From an uncultured bacterium (GTDB taxonomy: Bacteria; Patescibacteriota; Minisyncoccia; Phycocordibacterales; UBA2100): DNA of 46,434 nucleotides. The DNA lies in contig CAIJXH010000002.1 of assembly GCA_903824595.1 (NCBI GenBank), forward strand, positions 71,209-117,642, read 5' to 3'. This document shows, in pieces, positions 5,767 through 14,463 of the stretch (position 1 is the first letter of the stretch; each line of letters starts with the position of its first letter). The position numbers and the translations under genes were made by a program. The notes under the pieces are model-generated. The model had not been told where the DNA came from and ran no database searches. It saw only the letters and a program-made list of their open reading frames with translations.

Positions 5767-7467
5767 TTACTGCACGTACTCGGGATGTGATTGTATCAAC
5801 CATTGAAAGAACGGGACCAGACCGGGAGCGGCTCCCGACGCAGTGCCTGCCGGCGCGTGCTCAAGCACTACCGCATACGCATAGTGCGGATTTTCCGCTG
5901 GCCAAAATCCGATCGACCACGAGTTCATCCACTGATTGTGCGTTCCTAGTTGAGCTGTCCCTGTCTTACCCGCAATGTGAATACCTCCTATATAGAGAGA
6001 CTTCGCTGTGGCGTCATGGCGATCAGACGTAACAGCCATGCGCATACCTTCACGCACAACCGCCAAATTACGGTCATCGATAGCAACCATGCGATAGGGC
6101 GCTGTAGAGCTCGCAATAAGCTGCGGCACGAATAACTTGCCGCCATTTGCAATTGCCGCAGTGTATACCGCCGCCTGTATGGGAGTGATCTGAAAACCAT
6201 ACTGCCCGATTGCAGTGTGATACGTATCACCAATGCGCCATGGATCATCTTTACCGAACACTGTTTGTTTCCACGCTGGTGTCGGTATCACTCCTGCCAT
6301 TTCTCCAGACAATGCGATGCGCGTTGTCGTACCGAGTCCAAACTGTTGCGCATAGTGGTCGATTTTAGAAATACCAAGCCCCACCTGTCCTCCAAACCCA
6401 CCCCCAATGGTGTAAAAATATTCATCAGAAGATACGGCTATTGCAGTCCGCATGTCTATCGGACCATGCACCGTCCAATCTCGAAATATCGAAGGATGTG
6501 TCTTGTCATAAGGATTTTGAACAACAATCTTGCCTGTTGATATAATTATTTTGTCCGGACTTATAATGCCTTCTTGAAGTGCAGCGGATGCAAATATCGG
6601 TTTGACAATTGAACCCGGTACGTATAACCCAGAAATTGCTCGATCAAGAAGAGGAGATCCCGCGCTACGCGATGCGCTCGCAATAGCACTAGCGTCGCCA
6701 TTCACAAACATCGAGAGATCGTATTCTGGGTAACTCGTCAACGCAAGAACCTCTCCTGTACGTACATCTATAATCACTCCTGCTCCTCCCGTAAAATGTT
6801 GTTCACGCGCATGAGTTGAGAGCACTGAATATAGTTTGCTCTGAACGTCGGAATCAATCGAGAGATGCAGCGGATTACCATCGCGTGGTGGCGCAATGAT
6901 GCCGCGTTCTTGTACCGTTCCGTGCGCATCAGTCTCGATTATGCGCGCACCATTCACACCAGCGAGTGTTGAATCAAATGATTGCTCGACACCCGCAACG
7001 CCCGCATAGGTATCGCGCCACCACACGCCTTGCGCATCGGCTTTTGGATAACGCACAAAACCGAGCAGATGAGAAAGCCCGGGCAACGAACTATAGGAAC
7101 GTAACGCAAATGGTGTCGTCGATGCACTCGCGGCAGGTGCTGCTTCATTCCACGCCAACGCACGCCCATTCCGATCGTAAATAATTCCGCGCAAGGCGAA
7201 CAACGTATGTTTATCAAGACGATTATTTTCGGAAATGGTGGCATACGCAGCGCCGTGTACCACTTGCAAGTCATACGCACGCGCAATGAAAAAACTCACT
7301 ATGAGCACACACGCAACGCCAACTCCCGTCATTGCAAATGTCGATACGGGACGCACAACCACGCCTTCAAATTGACCATCATCGCGTCCCGGCAAATTAC
7401 TCGAATCTAGAAAGACTTCGTCAGGCGCAATTTCGTGCGAAACTATGCGGCGTTTCCAAAACAACAT
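5767..7467 (-). CDS. mrdA: Penicillin-binding protein 2 (elongasome transpeptidase)
   Basis: A class B PBP that cross-links peptidoglycan during elongation. It has one N-terminal membrane helix (about residues 43-64), a dimerisation/pedestal region starting LRGIIYDRNG, and the transpeptidase domain with all three motifs: S286-x-x-K289 (GSIVK), S346-S347-D348 (PBP2-type SxD rather than SxN), and K501-T-G. Length 566 is slightly short, with a compact pedestal. It is the last gene of the mreB-mreC-mreD-mrdA order, the classical rod-shape cluster. It follows the mreD gene by 60 nt. Confidence 0.95.
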   Translation of the reverse strand: MLFWKRRIVSHEIAPDEVFLDSSNLPGRDDGQFEGVVVRPVSTFAMTGVGVACVLIVSFFIARAYDLQVVHGAAYATISENNRLDKHTLFALRGIIYDRNGRALAWNEAAPAASASTTPFALRSYSSLPGLSHLLGFVRYPKADAQGVWWRDTYAGVAGVEQSFDSTLAGVNGARIIETDAHGTVQERGIIAPPRDGNPLHLSIDSDVQSKLYSVLSTHAREQHFTGGAGVIIDVRTGEVLALTSYPEYDLSMFVNGDASAIASASRSAGSPLLDRAISGLYVPGSIVKPIFASAALQEGIISPDKIIISTGKIVVQNPYDKTHPSIFRDWTVHGPIDMRTAIAVSSDEYFYTIGGGFGGQVGLGISKIDHYAQQFGLGTTTRIALSGEMAGVIPTPAWKQTVFGKDDPWRIGDTYHTAIGQYGFQITPIQAAVYTAAIANGGKLFVPQLIASSTAPYRMVAIDDRNLAVVREGMRMAVTSDRHDATAKSLYIGGIHIAGKTGTAQLGTHNQWMNSWSIGFWPAENPHYAYAVVLEHAPAGTASGAAPGLVPFFQWLIQSHPEYVQ

Positions 7468-7527
7468 CGACTCACTATACTGGGCACCACCTCACTCGTC
7501 CACTTTTCTTGAATCTTCCCGATGACG

Positions 7528-7797
7528 TTAGTACCCAACCATACACCGCGTACGAAACGGCTCAAACACCCACACAAGCATCACACCAACAAGAGCGCAC
7601 ATCGGAGGATACGGAGCACCAGGCGCATACCACAACACATCCATCAACAAACCGATGCAGGGCACTTCCCACGCACGAAATCGCACCGACAATGCCAGCA
7701 TACCGATAAGGGGAATCCACCACGGCGCGAAAAAGACACCGAGCACACAGCTCATTGCGACGAATGCACGTATATTATCTGTTTTTGAATACCACAT
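7528..7797 (-). CDS. mreD: Short MreD-like membrane protein
   Basis: An 89-residue hydrophobic protein with about three membrane segments, in the exact position of mreD between mreC and PBP2. Normal MreD has about 160 residues, so this is either a reduced MreD or an unrelated small protein replacing it. The ATG at 7797 gives a 23-nt overlap with the end of mreC, consistent with coupling. A longer in-frame ATG at 7845 would overlap mreC more deeply. The identification rests mainly on gene order and hydrophobicity. Confidence 0.6.
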   Translation of the reverse strand: MWYSKTDNIRAFVAMSCVLGVFFAPWWIPLIGMLALSVRFRAWEVPCIGLLMDVLWYAPGAPYPPMCALVGVMLVWVFEPFRTRCMVGY

Positions 7798-8566
7798 AGA
7801 CAAACGTGAGACTGTCGAGTGCGGAAGGTAGCGCAATGTATACATCTTGAGCGGTGTTCACTGCATCCACATGCACCGAACTCACCACGCCGACCATTCT
7901 TCCGCCATATGCAGGTACGCGCACGGCATCTCCTACCGCTAATGCGATACCGCGCGGTACCGCAGCACGACCATACCCTCCTTTTCCATGCACAAGCACC
8001 GAAGCTCCTGCGATAGTCGCTTCGAACGACATATCGTGAGCAAACGTCTCCATGACGAGTGAGCTGCGCGCATCCGCTCGCACCACACGCCCAACCACAA
8101 AGCCTGCCGCATCACCCGAGAGAACGAGGCTTCCTTGCATCACCCCATCATCCAGCCCGGCACCAATCATGAATGTCCCGTAAGGAGATGAGTACCACGA
8201 TGAAACAACGGGAGCCGTGATGCCGTGCGCATTCTCAACAAGATGCGTAATCGCACGCAAAGCATTCGTCTCTTCCTCAAGCGCATCGCACCGCGCCGCC
8301 TTATCTTGTATAAGCGCAAGACGCGAACGAAGTGCGGCATTCTCTTCCATCAACGAACGACGTGACGAGAAAAATCCGCTCATGGCCACTTCTCGCATGA
8401 TTCCACTGCACGCGACCCACACACGCGCTTCACTCATGCGCATCCACACTCCCACACCGCCGCCCGTACTATGGTCGATCGCCACAATACACACAACCAT
8501 CACGGTCGCTAATACGACACGACGTCTGCCACGCCTTTGATCATTCGGTAGGGACCAATTCATCAT
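7775..8566 (-). CDS. mreC: Rod shape-determining protein MreC
   Basis: A periplasm-side scaffold linking MreB to the elongation enzymes. The 263-residue product has a short basic N-terminus (RRGRRR), one membrane helix (about 17-31), a coiled coil (about 70-110: SLMEENAALRSRLALIQDK), and the double beta-barrel domain with GLDDGVMQGSLVL and VAVGD-like repeats (LAVGDAVRVPAYGGRMVGVV). The start codon lies 26 nt inside the end of mreB, so the two are translationally coupled. A second ATG three bases on is equally possible. Confidence 0.9.
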   Translation of the reverse strand: MMNWSLPNDQRRGRRRVVLATVMVVCIVAIDHSTGGGVGVWMRMSEARVWVACSGIMREVAMSGFFSSRRSLMEENAALRSRLALIQDKAARCDALEEETNALRAITHLVENAHGITAPVVSSWYSSPYGTFMIGAGLDDGVMQGSLVLSGDAAGFVVGRVVRADARSSLVMETFAHDMSFEATIAGASVLVHGKGGYGRAAVPRGIALAVGDAVRVPAYGGRMVGVVSSVHVDAVNTAQDVYIALPSALDSLTFVYVVFKNR

Positions 8567-9632
8567 CAGATTTCAAAATCGCCTCGCGAAACAAGGCAAT
8601 GTTATCAAGTACTATGGCTGTTCCTCGCACAACTGCAGTCAACGGATCGCTTGCGACAACGACAGGAAGCCCGAGAGAACGGGTGAGAAATTCCGGAAGT
8701 CCGCGTATCAACGCACCGCCGCCCGCAAGATAAATACCTCGCTGCATAATGTCCGACAGAATTTCAGGCGGCGTGTGCTCAATCACTTCTTTGACCGACT
8801 CAACCAATTCTTCGATTGAATGTTCGATCGCATTCCGCACATCCTGATCGGATATCATTATTTCACGAGGGAGACCTGTAACTAAATCGCGGCCACGCAC
8901 CGCCACTTGTAGTCGCTCTCGCGATGGCGCAACAGACGCAATGGCAATTTTGACTTCTTCCGCTGTCTTTTCTCCGATCAAAATCTTGAACTCGTTACGC
9001 GCATGCGCGACGATATCACCATTGAAACGATCACCTGCAATACGCACATTACGCGACGTCACAAGTCCACCGAGCGATACAACGCCTACGTCAGTCGTAC
9101 CGCCACCAATATCTATTACCATGCTCCCTGTCGGAGAATGCACGGGCAGCCCGATGCCAATGGCCGCTGCCATCGGTTCCTCGATAATATGCACCTCGCG
9201 AGCACCAGCCGCACGCGAAGCGTCACGTACGGCGCGAACTTCGACCGACGTTATGCCCGAAGGGACGCCGACAGTCACGCGTGGACCAAGCCATTTCGGC
9301 TGCCCTTCCTGTGCCTTGTGAATAAGATACGCAAGCATTTCAGAGGTAACTTCAAAATCAGAGATTACACCGTCAACGACTGGCTGTACTGCAATGATGT
9401 GAGGAGGTGTACGTCCAAGCATTTCTTTCGCCTGCACCCCCACCGCAACGACACGATTTGTTTTCTGATTCATCGCCACAATTGACGGTTCATTTATGAC
9501 AATACCGCGACCTTTCACATACACGAGCGTGTTTGCTGTCCCAAGATCAATGCCTATGTCATTGGACACGAACCCCATAACACGCTCCTTCCATTCGCGC
9601 GATCGCTGTAGCACATCATTCATAGCATTCAA
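8541..9632 (-). CDS. mreB: Actin-like cell shape protein MreB
   Basis: A bacterial actin that forms membrane-bound filaments guiding wall elongation. Seen: phosphate-1 motif DIGIDLGTANTLVYVKGRG, connect-1 region EEPMAAAIGIGLP, phosphate-2 DIGGGTTDVGVVSLGG, and adenosine motif GIYLAGGGALIRGLPE. At 363 residues it has about 20 extra N-terminal residues (NDVLQRSREWKERVMGF) that could form an amphipathic membrane-binding helix. The ATG overlaps the proS stop in a 4-nt ATGA. A paralogue is at 14464-15480. Confidence 0.97.
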   Translation of the reverse strand: MNAMNDVLQRSREWKERVMGFVSNDIGIDLGTANTLVYVKGRGIVINEPSIVAMNQKTNRVVAVGVQAKEMLGRTPPHIIAVQPVVDGVISDFEVTSEMLAYLIHKAQEGQPKWLGPRVTVGVPSGITSVEVRAVRDASRAAGAREVHIIEEPMAAAIGIGLPVHSPTGSMVIDIGGGTTDVGVVSLGGLVTSRNVRIAGDRFNGDIVAHARNEFKILIGEKTAEEVKIAIASVAPSRERLQVAVRGRDLVTGLPREIMISDQDVRNAIEHSIEELVESVKEVIEHTPPEILSDIMQRGIYLAGGGALIRGLPEFLTRSLGLPVVVASDPLTAVVRGTAIVLDNIALFREAILKSDDELVPTE

Positions 9633-10876
9633 TCGGTGAGACGTCTTATAACTTCTGAATCTGGGATCATCGTGGATACGCCATCGACTCGCGAGATCAT
9701 TTCAACACTGCCTTCCGTCATGGTCTTCTCCGATATAATCAAGCGTGTCGAGATCCCTATCAAATCGGCATCGGCAAACTTTTCGCCCGCGCGCGTATCT
9801 CGATCGTCAAAAAGCACATCGATACCATTATCGACGAGCAGTTCATACAGACGATCCGCTTCGGCGATGATGTCTTTGTTGCCGCCCGTGATCGCAATGA
9901 GATGCACTGCAAACGGCGACACTTCTTTTGGCCACACGATTCCCTTTTCATCGCTGCACGCTTCCACAATCACGCCCATGAGTCGAGTGATGCCAATACC
10001 AAAGCAACCCATAATAGGATGCACGTTTTTTCCGTCGCGATTTTTGTAGGTGAAATCAAAATCCTTGGCATACTTGGTGCCTAGATCAAATATATTTCCA
10101 ACCTCCGACGCTTTCGCCCGCGCAAGAGAGCCTATATTGCATCGCGTACATCCGCCACCCGCTTTCGAATCGCTGATTTCAGCGTTGACGCAGTATGAAC
10201 ATTTGTCGCAGTACAGAATATCGTCTTCTCCTGCATCCGTGAGCACCATGAATTCGTACGAGAGTTTCGTCGTGAACGCGCCTCCCGATGCCTCCGTTGC
10301 TTTTGCCACCAAACCGCATCGTTCGTATACACGCAGGTAGGCTTCTTTGGCGGTGTGATAAAAACGATCAAAGTCTTCTTGTGTCTCATGGAACGAGTAC
10401 ATGTCTTTCATGGTGAACTCCCTTCCGCGCATGATGCCAGATTTTGCCCGCAACTCATCGCGATACTTTTGTCCGATTTGATACAGCGCAAGCGGCAAAT
10501 CCTTGTATGACGTGATGTATTCCTGCGCGATTGGCGTCGCGATCTCCTCTTCACTCTGACCAATGGTGTACTCTTTTTCCGTACGACTAAGAATTTTGAA
10601 AACAACGTCGACATTGTCCCATGCGCCGGTTTGTTTCCACGGTTCGCTCGGATGGAGCGTCGCCATTTTGATTTCCTGTCCCCCAATCTTATTCATTTCG
10701 TCGCGTACGATGCGTTCAATTTTTTCCAACACTACACGCCCAAGCGGCAAATACGAATACACCCCCGCCATTTCTTTGTGGATAAATCCAGCACGAATCA
10801 GAAGCTGCGCATTTTTTGACACCTCATCTTTTGGCGCCAATTTCCTCGTTTTTGTGAATAGGTTCGATTGCCTCAT
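9629..10876 (-). CDS. proS: Prolyl-tRNA synthetase, short form without editing insertion
   Basis: Charges tRNA-Pro. The 415-residue enzyme has motif 1 (AGVYSYLPLGRVVLEKIE), motif 2 (YRDELRAKSGIMRGREFTMKD), motif 3 (GCFGIGITRLMGVIVE) and a C-terminal anticodon-binding domain (FDDRDTRAGEKFADADLIG). The usual bacterial enzyme has about 570 residues with a deacylase (INS) domain between motifs 2 and 3. Here that slot holds only about 50 residues with two CxxC pairs (C223/C226 and C243/C246), probably a zinc knuckle. The start at 10876 matches the conserved MRQSNLF opening and lies 7 nt after a TACAAT -10. Two tRNA-Pro genes are in the window. Confidence 0.95.
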   Translation of the reverse strand: MRQSNLFTKTRKLAPKDEVSKNAQLLIRAGFIHKEMAGVYSYLPLGRVVLEKIERIVRDEMNKIGGQEIKMATLHPSEPWKQTGAWDNVDVVFKILSRTEKEYTIGQSEEEIATPIAQEYITSYKDLPLALYQIGQKYRDELRAKSGIMRGREFTMKDMYSFHETQEDFDRFYHTAKEAYLRVYERCGLVAKATEASGGAFTTKLSYEFMVLTDAGEDDILYCDKCSYCVNAEISDSKAGGGCTRCNIGSLARAKASEVGNIFDLGTKYAKDFDFTYKNRDGKNVHPIMGCFGIGITRLMGVIVEACSDEKGIVWPKEVSPFAVHLIAITGGNKDIIAEADRLYELLVDNGIDVLFDDRDTRAGEKFADADLIGISTRLIISEKTMTEGSVEMISRVDGVSTMIPDSEVIRRLTD

Positions 10877-10883
10877 GCACTGC

Positions 10884-10889
10884 ATTGTA
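10884..10889 (-). promoter_or_regulatory. -10 box of proS-mreBCD operon (leaderless)
   Basis: TACAAT on the minus strand ends exactly 7 nt before the proS ATG, which puts the likely transcription start on the start codon. No convincing -35 was seen. Confidence 0.5.
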
Positions 10890-10944
10890 GCGCAAATTTT
10901 CAAAGAATATCATTGACAATCAATCGACACTGACGTGCAAACGC

Positions 10945-12072
10945 CTAGAATAACCCTGAAATTTGCTTTATGAGCGTCGTAAGACGAGAATCAGTCGTAC
11001 TGTTTGTTCTAATCAATGGAAGCGTCGTGAAAACTGGCACGGAAGGAATCGTGACATATTGTGCTGAATTATAGACACCATACAACATCTTATCATTGCT
11101 AGCCTTGAGTGTGCGCAGTGTCGTCTGATCAGCAATACCTGTCGGCGAAATACCATTGCGAACTTGAAACGATGTCACTGCGGCCTGTGTTTGTTTGCCG
11201 AATACACCGTCACTGGTAATACCGAGCAATGTCTGCAGTTTTTTTACATCGCTTCCCTTACTTCCTTTTTGCAACGATACCGACTCGTCTGATGAGATAA
11301 GTTGCGACGCATCACTTTGGATTGGCTGAATTAGAGAAGTAGAAGTTTCTGGCACCGAAACACTAGAATCACCCCCGACTTGGAGGACTGATGCAAATAG
11401 TTTCTGCAAATTCCCTCCAAGAGAATTCTTCAATTCGATTTTATAACGCTCAACGGATGCAACTTGTGCCGCACACAACGTCGGCGCGACCACGCTTCCC
11501 TCTTTTACAGACGCGCAGTATCGACAATCAAGCGTCGTCAAGCGCGATATGTTTTCTCTCGAAGCAACATCATCCAACTTTTGCACATCAGGAAGTACAG
11601 CGCAATACAGCACACGACACGTCCCTCCATCATGAGATCCTGTGCGTGAATACGTCTTGTACGAAGGCAAATAATATTGCGGAAACGGTTGTCGATTTGC
11701 CCCATACTCAGTGGCATCGGCACATGCCTTGAACATTTGATTTGTATCGCGAAATGAAAACCCAGGTGCCGTGAGCGCAATACGAGTAAATGTATAGTCC
11801 CAGCTCGTGTACGACGGAACATTACTATTGAATGACGCTACAAAACGGGGACTTACTAGTTTGAAAAAGCACGTGTTCGTTCGATACGACAACGGTGCGT
11901 CTGACGATTCTGGCATGCCAAAGAAATCTTTTGAAAACAAAAACTCTTTTGTACCATCGCATGTCGCGCCGCTAACACGCGACTGATTTTGATTCGGCAC
12001 GCTCGTCGCATATGCGGTACAACATAATCCACACCCCATTCCCACGATCAGCATCAAGATTGTTTTATGCAT
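10945..12072 (-). CDS. Secreted Cys-rich protein with peptidoglycan-binding domain
   Basis: A 375-residue exported protein: signal peptide (about 1-22, MHKTILMLIVGMGCGLCCTAYA), a Cys-containing N-terminal region of unknown fold (about 10 cysteines between residues 35 and 215, including CRVLYC and CRYC), then a PG_binding_1 domain near the C-terminus (LQKGSKGSDVKKLQTLLGI...DGVFGKQTQAAVTSFQ). The binding domain anchors proteins to peptidoglycan. No catalytic domain is recognisable. It lies 30 nt downstream of the protease gene, inside the wall-growth block. Confidence 0.8.
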   Translation of the reverse strand: MHKTILMLIVGMGCGLCCTAYATSVPNQNQSRVSGATCDGTKEFLFSKDFFGMPESSDAPLSYRTNTCFFKLVSPRFVASFNSNVPSYTSWDYTFTRIALTAPGFSFRDTNQMFKACADATEYGANRQPFPQYYLPSYKTYSRTGSHDGGTCRVLYCAVLPDVQKLDDVASRENISRLTTLDCRYCASVKEGSVVAPTLCAAQVASVERYKIELKNSLGGNLQKLFASVLQVGGDSSVSVPETSTSLIQPIQSDASQLISSDESVSLQKGSKGSDVKKLQTLLGITSDGVFGKQTQAAVTSFQVRNGISPTGIADQTTLRTLKASNDKMLYGVYNSAQYVTIPSVPVFTTLPLIRTNSTTDSRLTTLIKQISGLF

Positions 12073-12102
12073 ACGATAAGAATCGACATAACGCCGCCGT
12101 GA

Positions 12103-13188
12103 TTACATCAAAAGACGGACAATGTCGTGATACGTTACGACAACCATAAGAAGTATGACGCAAATAATACCAACACCATTGAGCAGCTGCACAACGTAGC
12201 GTGGAACATCTTTGCGACGAATGGCCTCGACACCAAGAAGTACAATTCTGCCGCCATCAAGTGCGGGGATAGGTATGAGATTGATGATGGCGAGATTGAC
12301 CGAGATAAACCCCGCAAGCGCAAGCACGTTACCAAATCCGTTATGCGCAGCGTCACCGACAATCTTTACTAATCCTACGGGACCGACCATTTCAGAAAGC
12401 ATCGATGTTTTACCAGAAAACACGCCCGTAACCATGCGCCATAAACCTCCCGTCACCGTAGCTCCCGTGTTGCGTACACTCACCATTGCCGCACACATCG
12501 ATTCATACCAAGAAAGCGGCGTATCATTCACAAGCGCAAGACCAACCCCAAGAGCAGGACGATTCGCTTCATCAAGAATAATTGCGTGCGCCGGGCGGAT
12601 GTGTGCAATGTTAGCTACACCTGCACGAGCGTACGAAATGGAGAGATTTTGCCCCCCTCGCTGACTCACAAAATCTGATATCGCATCGGGTGTGAATACG
12701 GAAAGTGCAGTACCGTGTTGATCAGTAATTCCTGTTATCGTGTCGCCACCACGCATACCCGCGGCCGCTGCAGGCGACCCCGCGACAACCCCTGTTACCA
12801 GCACATAAGAGGCAGGCGATTCTTCCGCGACGACACGCGGAACGCCGATATGGAACGCTATTGTAAAGAGCGCACATCCCATGATCACATTCATGGCAAC
12901 GCCCGCAATCAATATCAGCGCTTGCGCCATACGACCAGCATTACGCAACGCTCCCGCTCCCGCCTGTTTATCACCCTCATCTCCAAACAAACGCACAAAT
13001 CCGCCAAAAGGAAGCCAATTGAGCGTATATTCGGTACCGCCAAAATGCCCCATCGTCAAAGCACGCGGCGGATATCCTATGCCAAATTCCTCCACGTGAA
13101 CACCGCACAATTTTGCAGCGACGAAATGCCCGCACTCATGCACCACCACCAACACAACCAATATCAACAGCACGAGAAGCACGGTCAT
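12103..13188 (-). CDS. rseP: Site-2-type intramembrane metalloprotease (RseP/M50)
   Basis: A zinc protease that cleaves substrates inside the membrane. Seen: HECGH (HExxH) in the first helix (VVVHECGHFVAAKLCG), a membrane-embedded FGGFVRLFGDEG segment, one PDZ domain (about residues 120-200, VVAGSPAAAAGMRGGDTITG), and the C-terminal NLIPIPALDGGR motif carrying the third zinc ligand. Length 361 is typical of a single-PDZ family member. The ATG overlaps the frr stop by 4 nt. In other bacteria RseP homologues act in envelope stress or signal-peptide clearance; the substrate here is unknown. Confidence 0.93.
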   Translation of the reverse strand: MTVLLVLLILVVLVVVHECGHFVAAKLCGVHVEEFGIGYPPRALTMGHFGGTEYTLNWLPFGGFVRLFGDEGDKQAGAGALRNAGRMAQALILIAGVAMNVIMGCALFTIAFHIGVPRVVAEESPASYVLVTGVVAGSPAAAAGMRGGDTITGITDQHGTALSVFTPDAISDFVSQRGGQNLSISYARAGVANIAHIRPAHAIILDEANRPALGVGLALVNDTPLSWYESMCAAMVSVRNTGATVTGGLWRMVTGVFSGKTSMLSEMVGPVGLVKIVGDAAHNGFGNVLALAGFISVNLAIINLIPIPALDGGRIVLLGVEAIRRKDVPRYVVQLLNGVGIICVILLMVVVTYHDIVRLLM

Positions 13189-13736
13189 GCGGTCATTTCT
13201 TCTGCTTTTTTATCAAACGCTTGCTCGAGTTCGGCGTTTATTGTATCCACTTTCTTTTGTAGCTCTTCTTTGAAACGAAATTTATCGTCCTCCGTGAGAA
13301 GCCCGAGGCGCTCTTTTTCTTGTATGTCTTTCCATGCCTCATCACGGGCTATGCGCACGGCGGCACGCGACTCTTCGAACTTGGCCTTGGCAATCTTTAC
13401 AAACTCTTGGCGGCGCTCGCCCGTGAGCTCTGGGAACGTAACACGAATACCCGCAGAATCGGTGACAGTCCCCACGCCAAGGTTTGCTATCGTGATCGCC
13501 CGCTCGATGTCTTTTATCAATCCAGCGTCCCACGCGGTAACCCGTAGCGTGCGCGCATCTTCTATACCCACGTTTGCCACCTGCTTGAGCGGCATCATTG
13601 AGCCGTACGCAGATACTGACACACTATCGAGGATTGCGGGTGACGCACGCCCCGTTCGCACGCCACGATACTCTTTTACGAGCCATTCTTTTGTTTTTTC
13701 TAAACTTGCCTCAAACGATGTAAAGTCGTAATTCAT
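13185..13736 (-). CDS. frr: Ribosome recycling factor
   Basis: Splits the post-termination ribosome together with EF-G. The 183-residue product shows the family core: EYRGVRTGRASPAILDSVSV, GSMMPLKQVANVGIEDARTL, GIRVTFPELTGERRQEFVKIAK, and a C-terminal coiled helix. The ATG at 13736 is chosen because TACAAT (13744-13749) ends 7 nt upstream and it matches the family N-terminus; the longer frame would extend into holB. It is followed by the M50 protease with a 4-nt overlap. Confidence 0.96.
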   Translation of the reverse strand: MNYDFTSFEASLEKTKEWLVKEYRGVRTGRASPAILDSVSVSAYGSMMPLKQVANVGIEDARTLRVTAWDAGLIKDIERAITIANLGVGTVTDSAGIRVTFPELTGERRQEFVKIAKAKFEESRAAVRIARDEAWKDIQEKERLGLLTEDDKFRFKEELQKKVDTINAELEQAFDKKAEEMTA

Positions 13737-13743
13737 ACGTGTA

Positions 13744-13749
13744 ATTGTA
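13744..13749 (-). promoter_or_regulatory. -10 box of frr (leaderless)
   Basis: TACAAT on the minus strand ends 7 nt before the frr ATG, in the 13-nt gap behind the holB-like gene. It predicts a transcript starting at the AUG. Confidence 0.45.
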
Positions 13750-14403
13750 CTACATTTTTCCAACAAGTAACGCAACCTGTTCAAGCAAGGGTTTTATCAA
13801 CGCTCCCTTATCGGTCAGGTATCGGCGGGCACGGTATATAGCCGCAATTCCTTGATGATCAGGGTTCGTTCTACGCGCCACCGCATGCTCAAGCGACGCC
13901 AGAAATTGTACTATTGCATTCACGTCACGTCGCTCGTCATCTTTTTTCTCGATAAGAGACGCGATATGTGTGAGACGTTTTTGTGGCTCTGCATCAAGAA
14001 ATTGCATGGCACGTTCTATATTCACTTGATTATTCGTATCAAGCGTCATCATCTGCGCACGCGATCGTATGGTTGATATGAGTGTCTCTGGAGACGGAAT
14101 CACGAAGAAAAATAAAGCATCGCCTACGGGTTCCTCTATTGTCTTCAGGAACGCATTTTGCGCTTCATGCGTCATGTCAGGCACCACGACAATAAATACA
14201 CGGCGTGTATCAATCGCACGACACGCCGCGCGCTCAATGATATCGCGCGCTTCTTCGATGCCAAAATGTTGATACGTCCGCACATATACATCGGAATTTT
14301 TGGCACACGCAACGCCATGCTCTTCGAGATACGCATACAGTCCGGGGAGCAGTTCTTCTGTCCCCGCTACAAGATACGCACCACCATTCAACGGCGAATT
14401 CAT
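13750..14403 (-). CDS. holB: DNA polymerase III delta-prime-like subunit
   Basis: A clamp-loader-type AAA+ protein. The diagnostic part is MTHEAQNAFLKTIEEP, followed by ALFFFVIPSPETLISTIRSRAQ, the region that carries the SRC-type arginine finger (here SRA). No Walker A is present, which is normal for delta-prime. At 217 residues it is much shorter than E. coli HolB (334), lacking most of the lid and collar. It is preceded by an extended -10 (TGC-TATACT, 14410-14418) 6 nt before the ATG. Confidence 0.82.
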   Translation of the reverse strand: MNSPLNGGAYLVAGTEELLPGLYAYLEEHGVACAKNSDVYVRTYQHFGIEEARDIIERAACRAIDTRRVFIVVVPDMTHEAQNAFLKTIEEPVGDALFFFVIPSPETLISTIRSRAQMMTLDTNNQVNIERAMQFLDAEPQKRLTHIASLIEKKDDERRDVNAIVQFLASLEHAVARRTNPDHQGIAAIYRARRYLTDKGALIKPLLEQVALLVGKM

Positions 14404-14409
14404 ACTCCC

Positions 14410-14418
14410 AGTATAGCA
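14410..14418 (-). promoter_or_regulatory. Extended -10 of the holB-like gene (leaderless)
   Basis: TGC-TATACT on the minus strand ends 6 nt before the ATG at 14403. This predicts a leaderless transcript. Confidence 0.5.
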
Positions 14419-14463
14419 ATATTACGCATATATGCTTTCACGCGATGCACAAGTGAAGCCACG

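Noticed and set aside
12715-13731. 338-codon plus-strand open frame opposite the M50 protease and frr
   Set aside because: Both minus-strand genes are certain by motif, and the frame product is basic and low-complexity.
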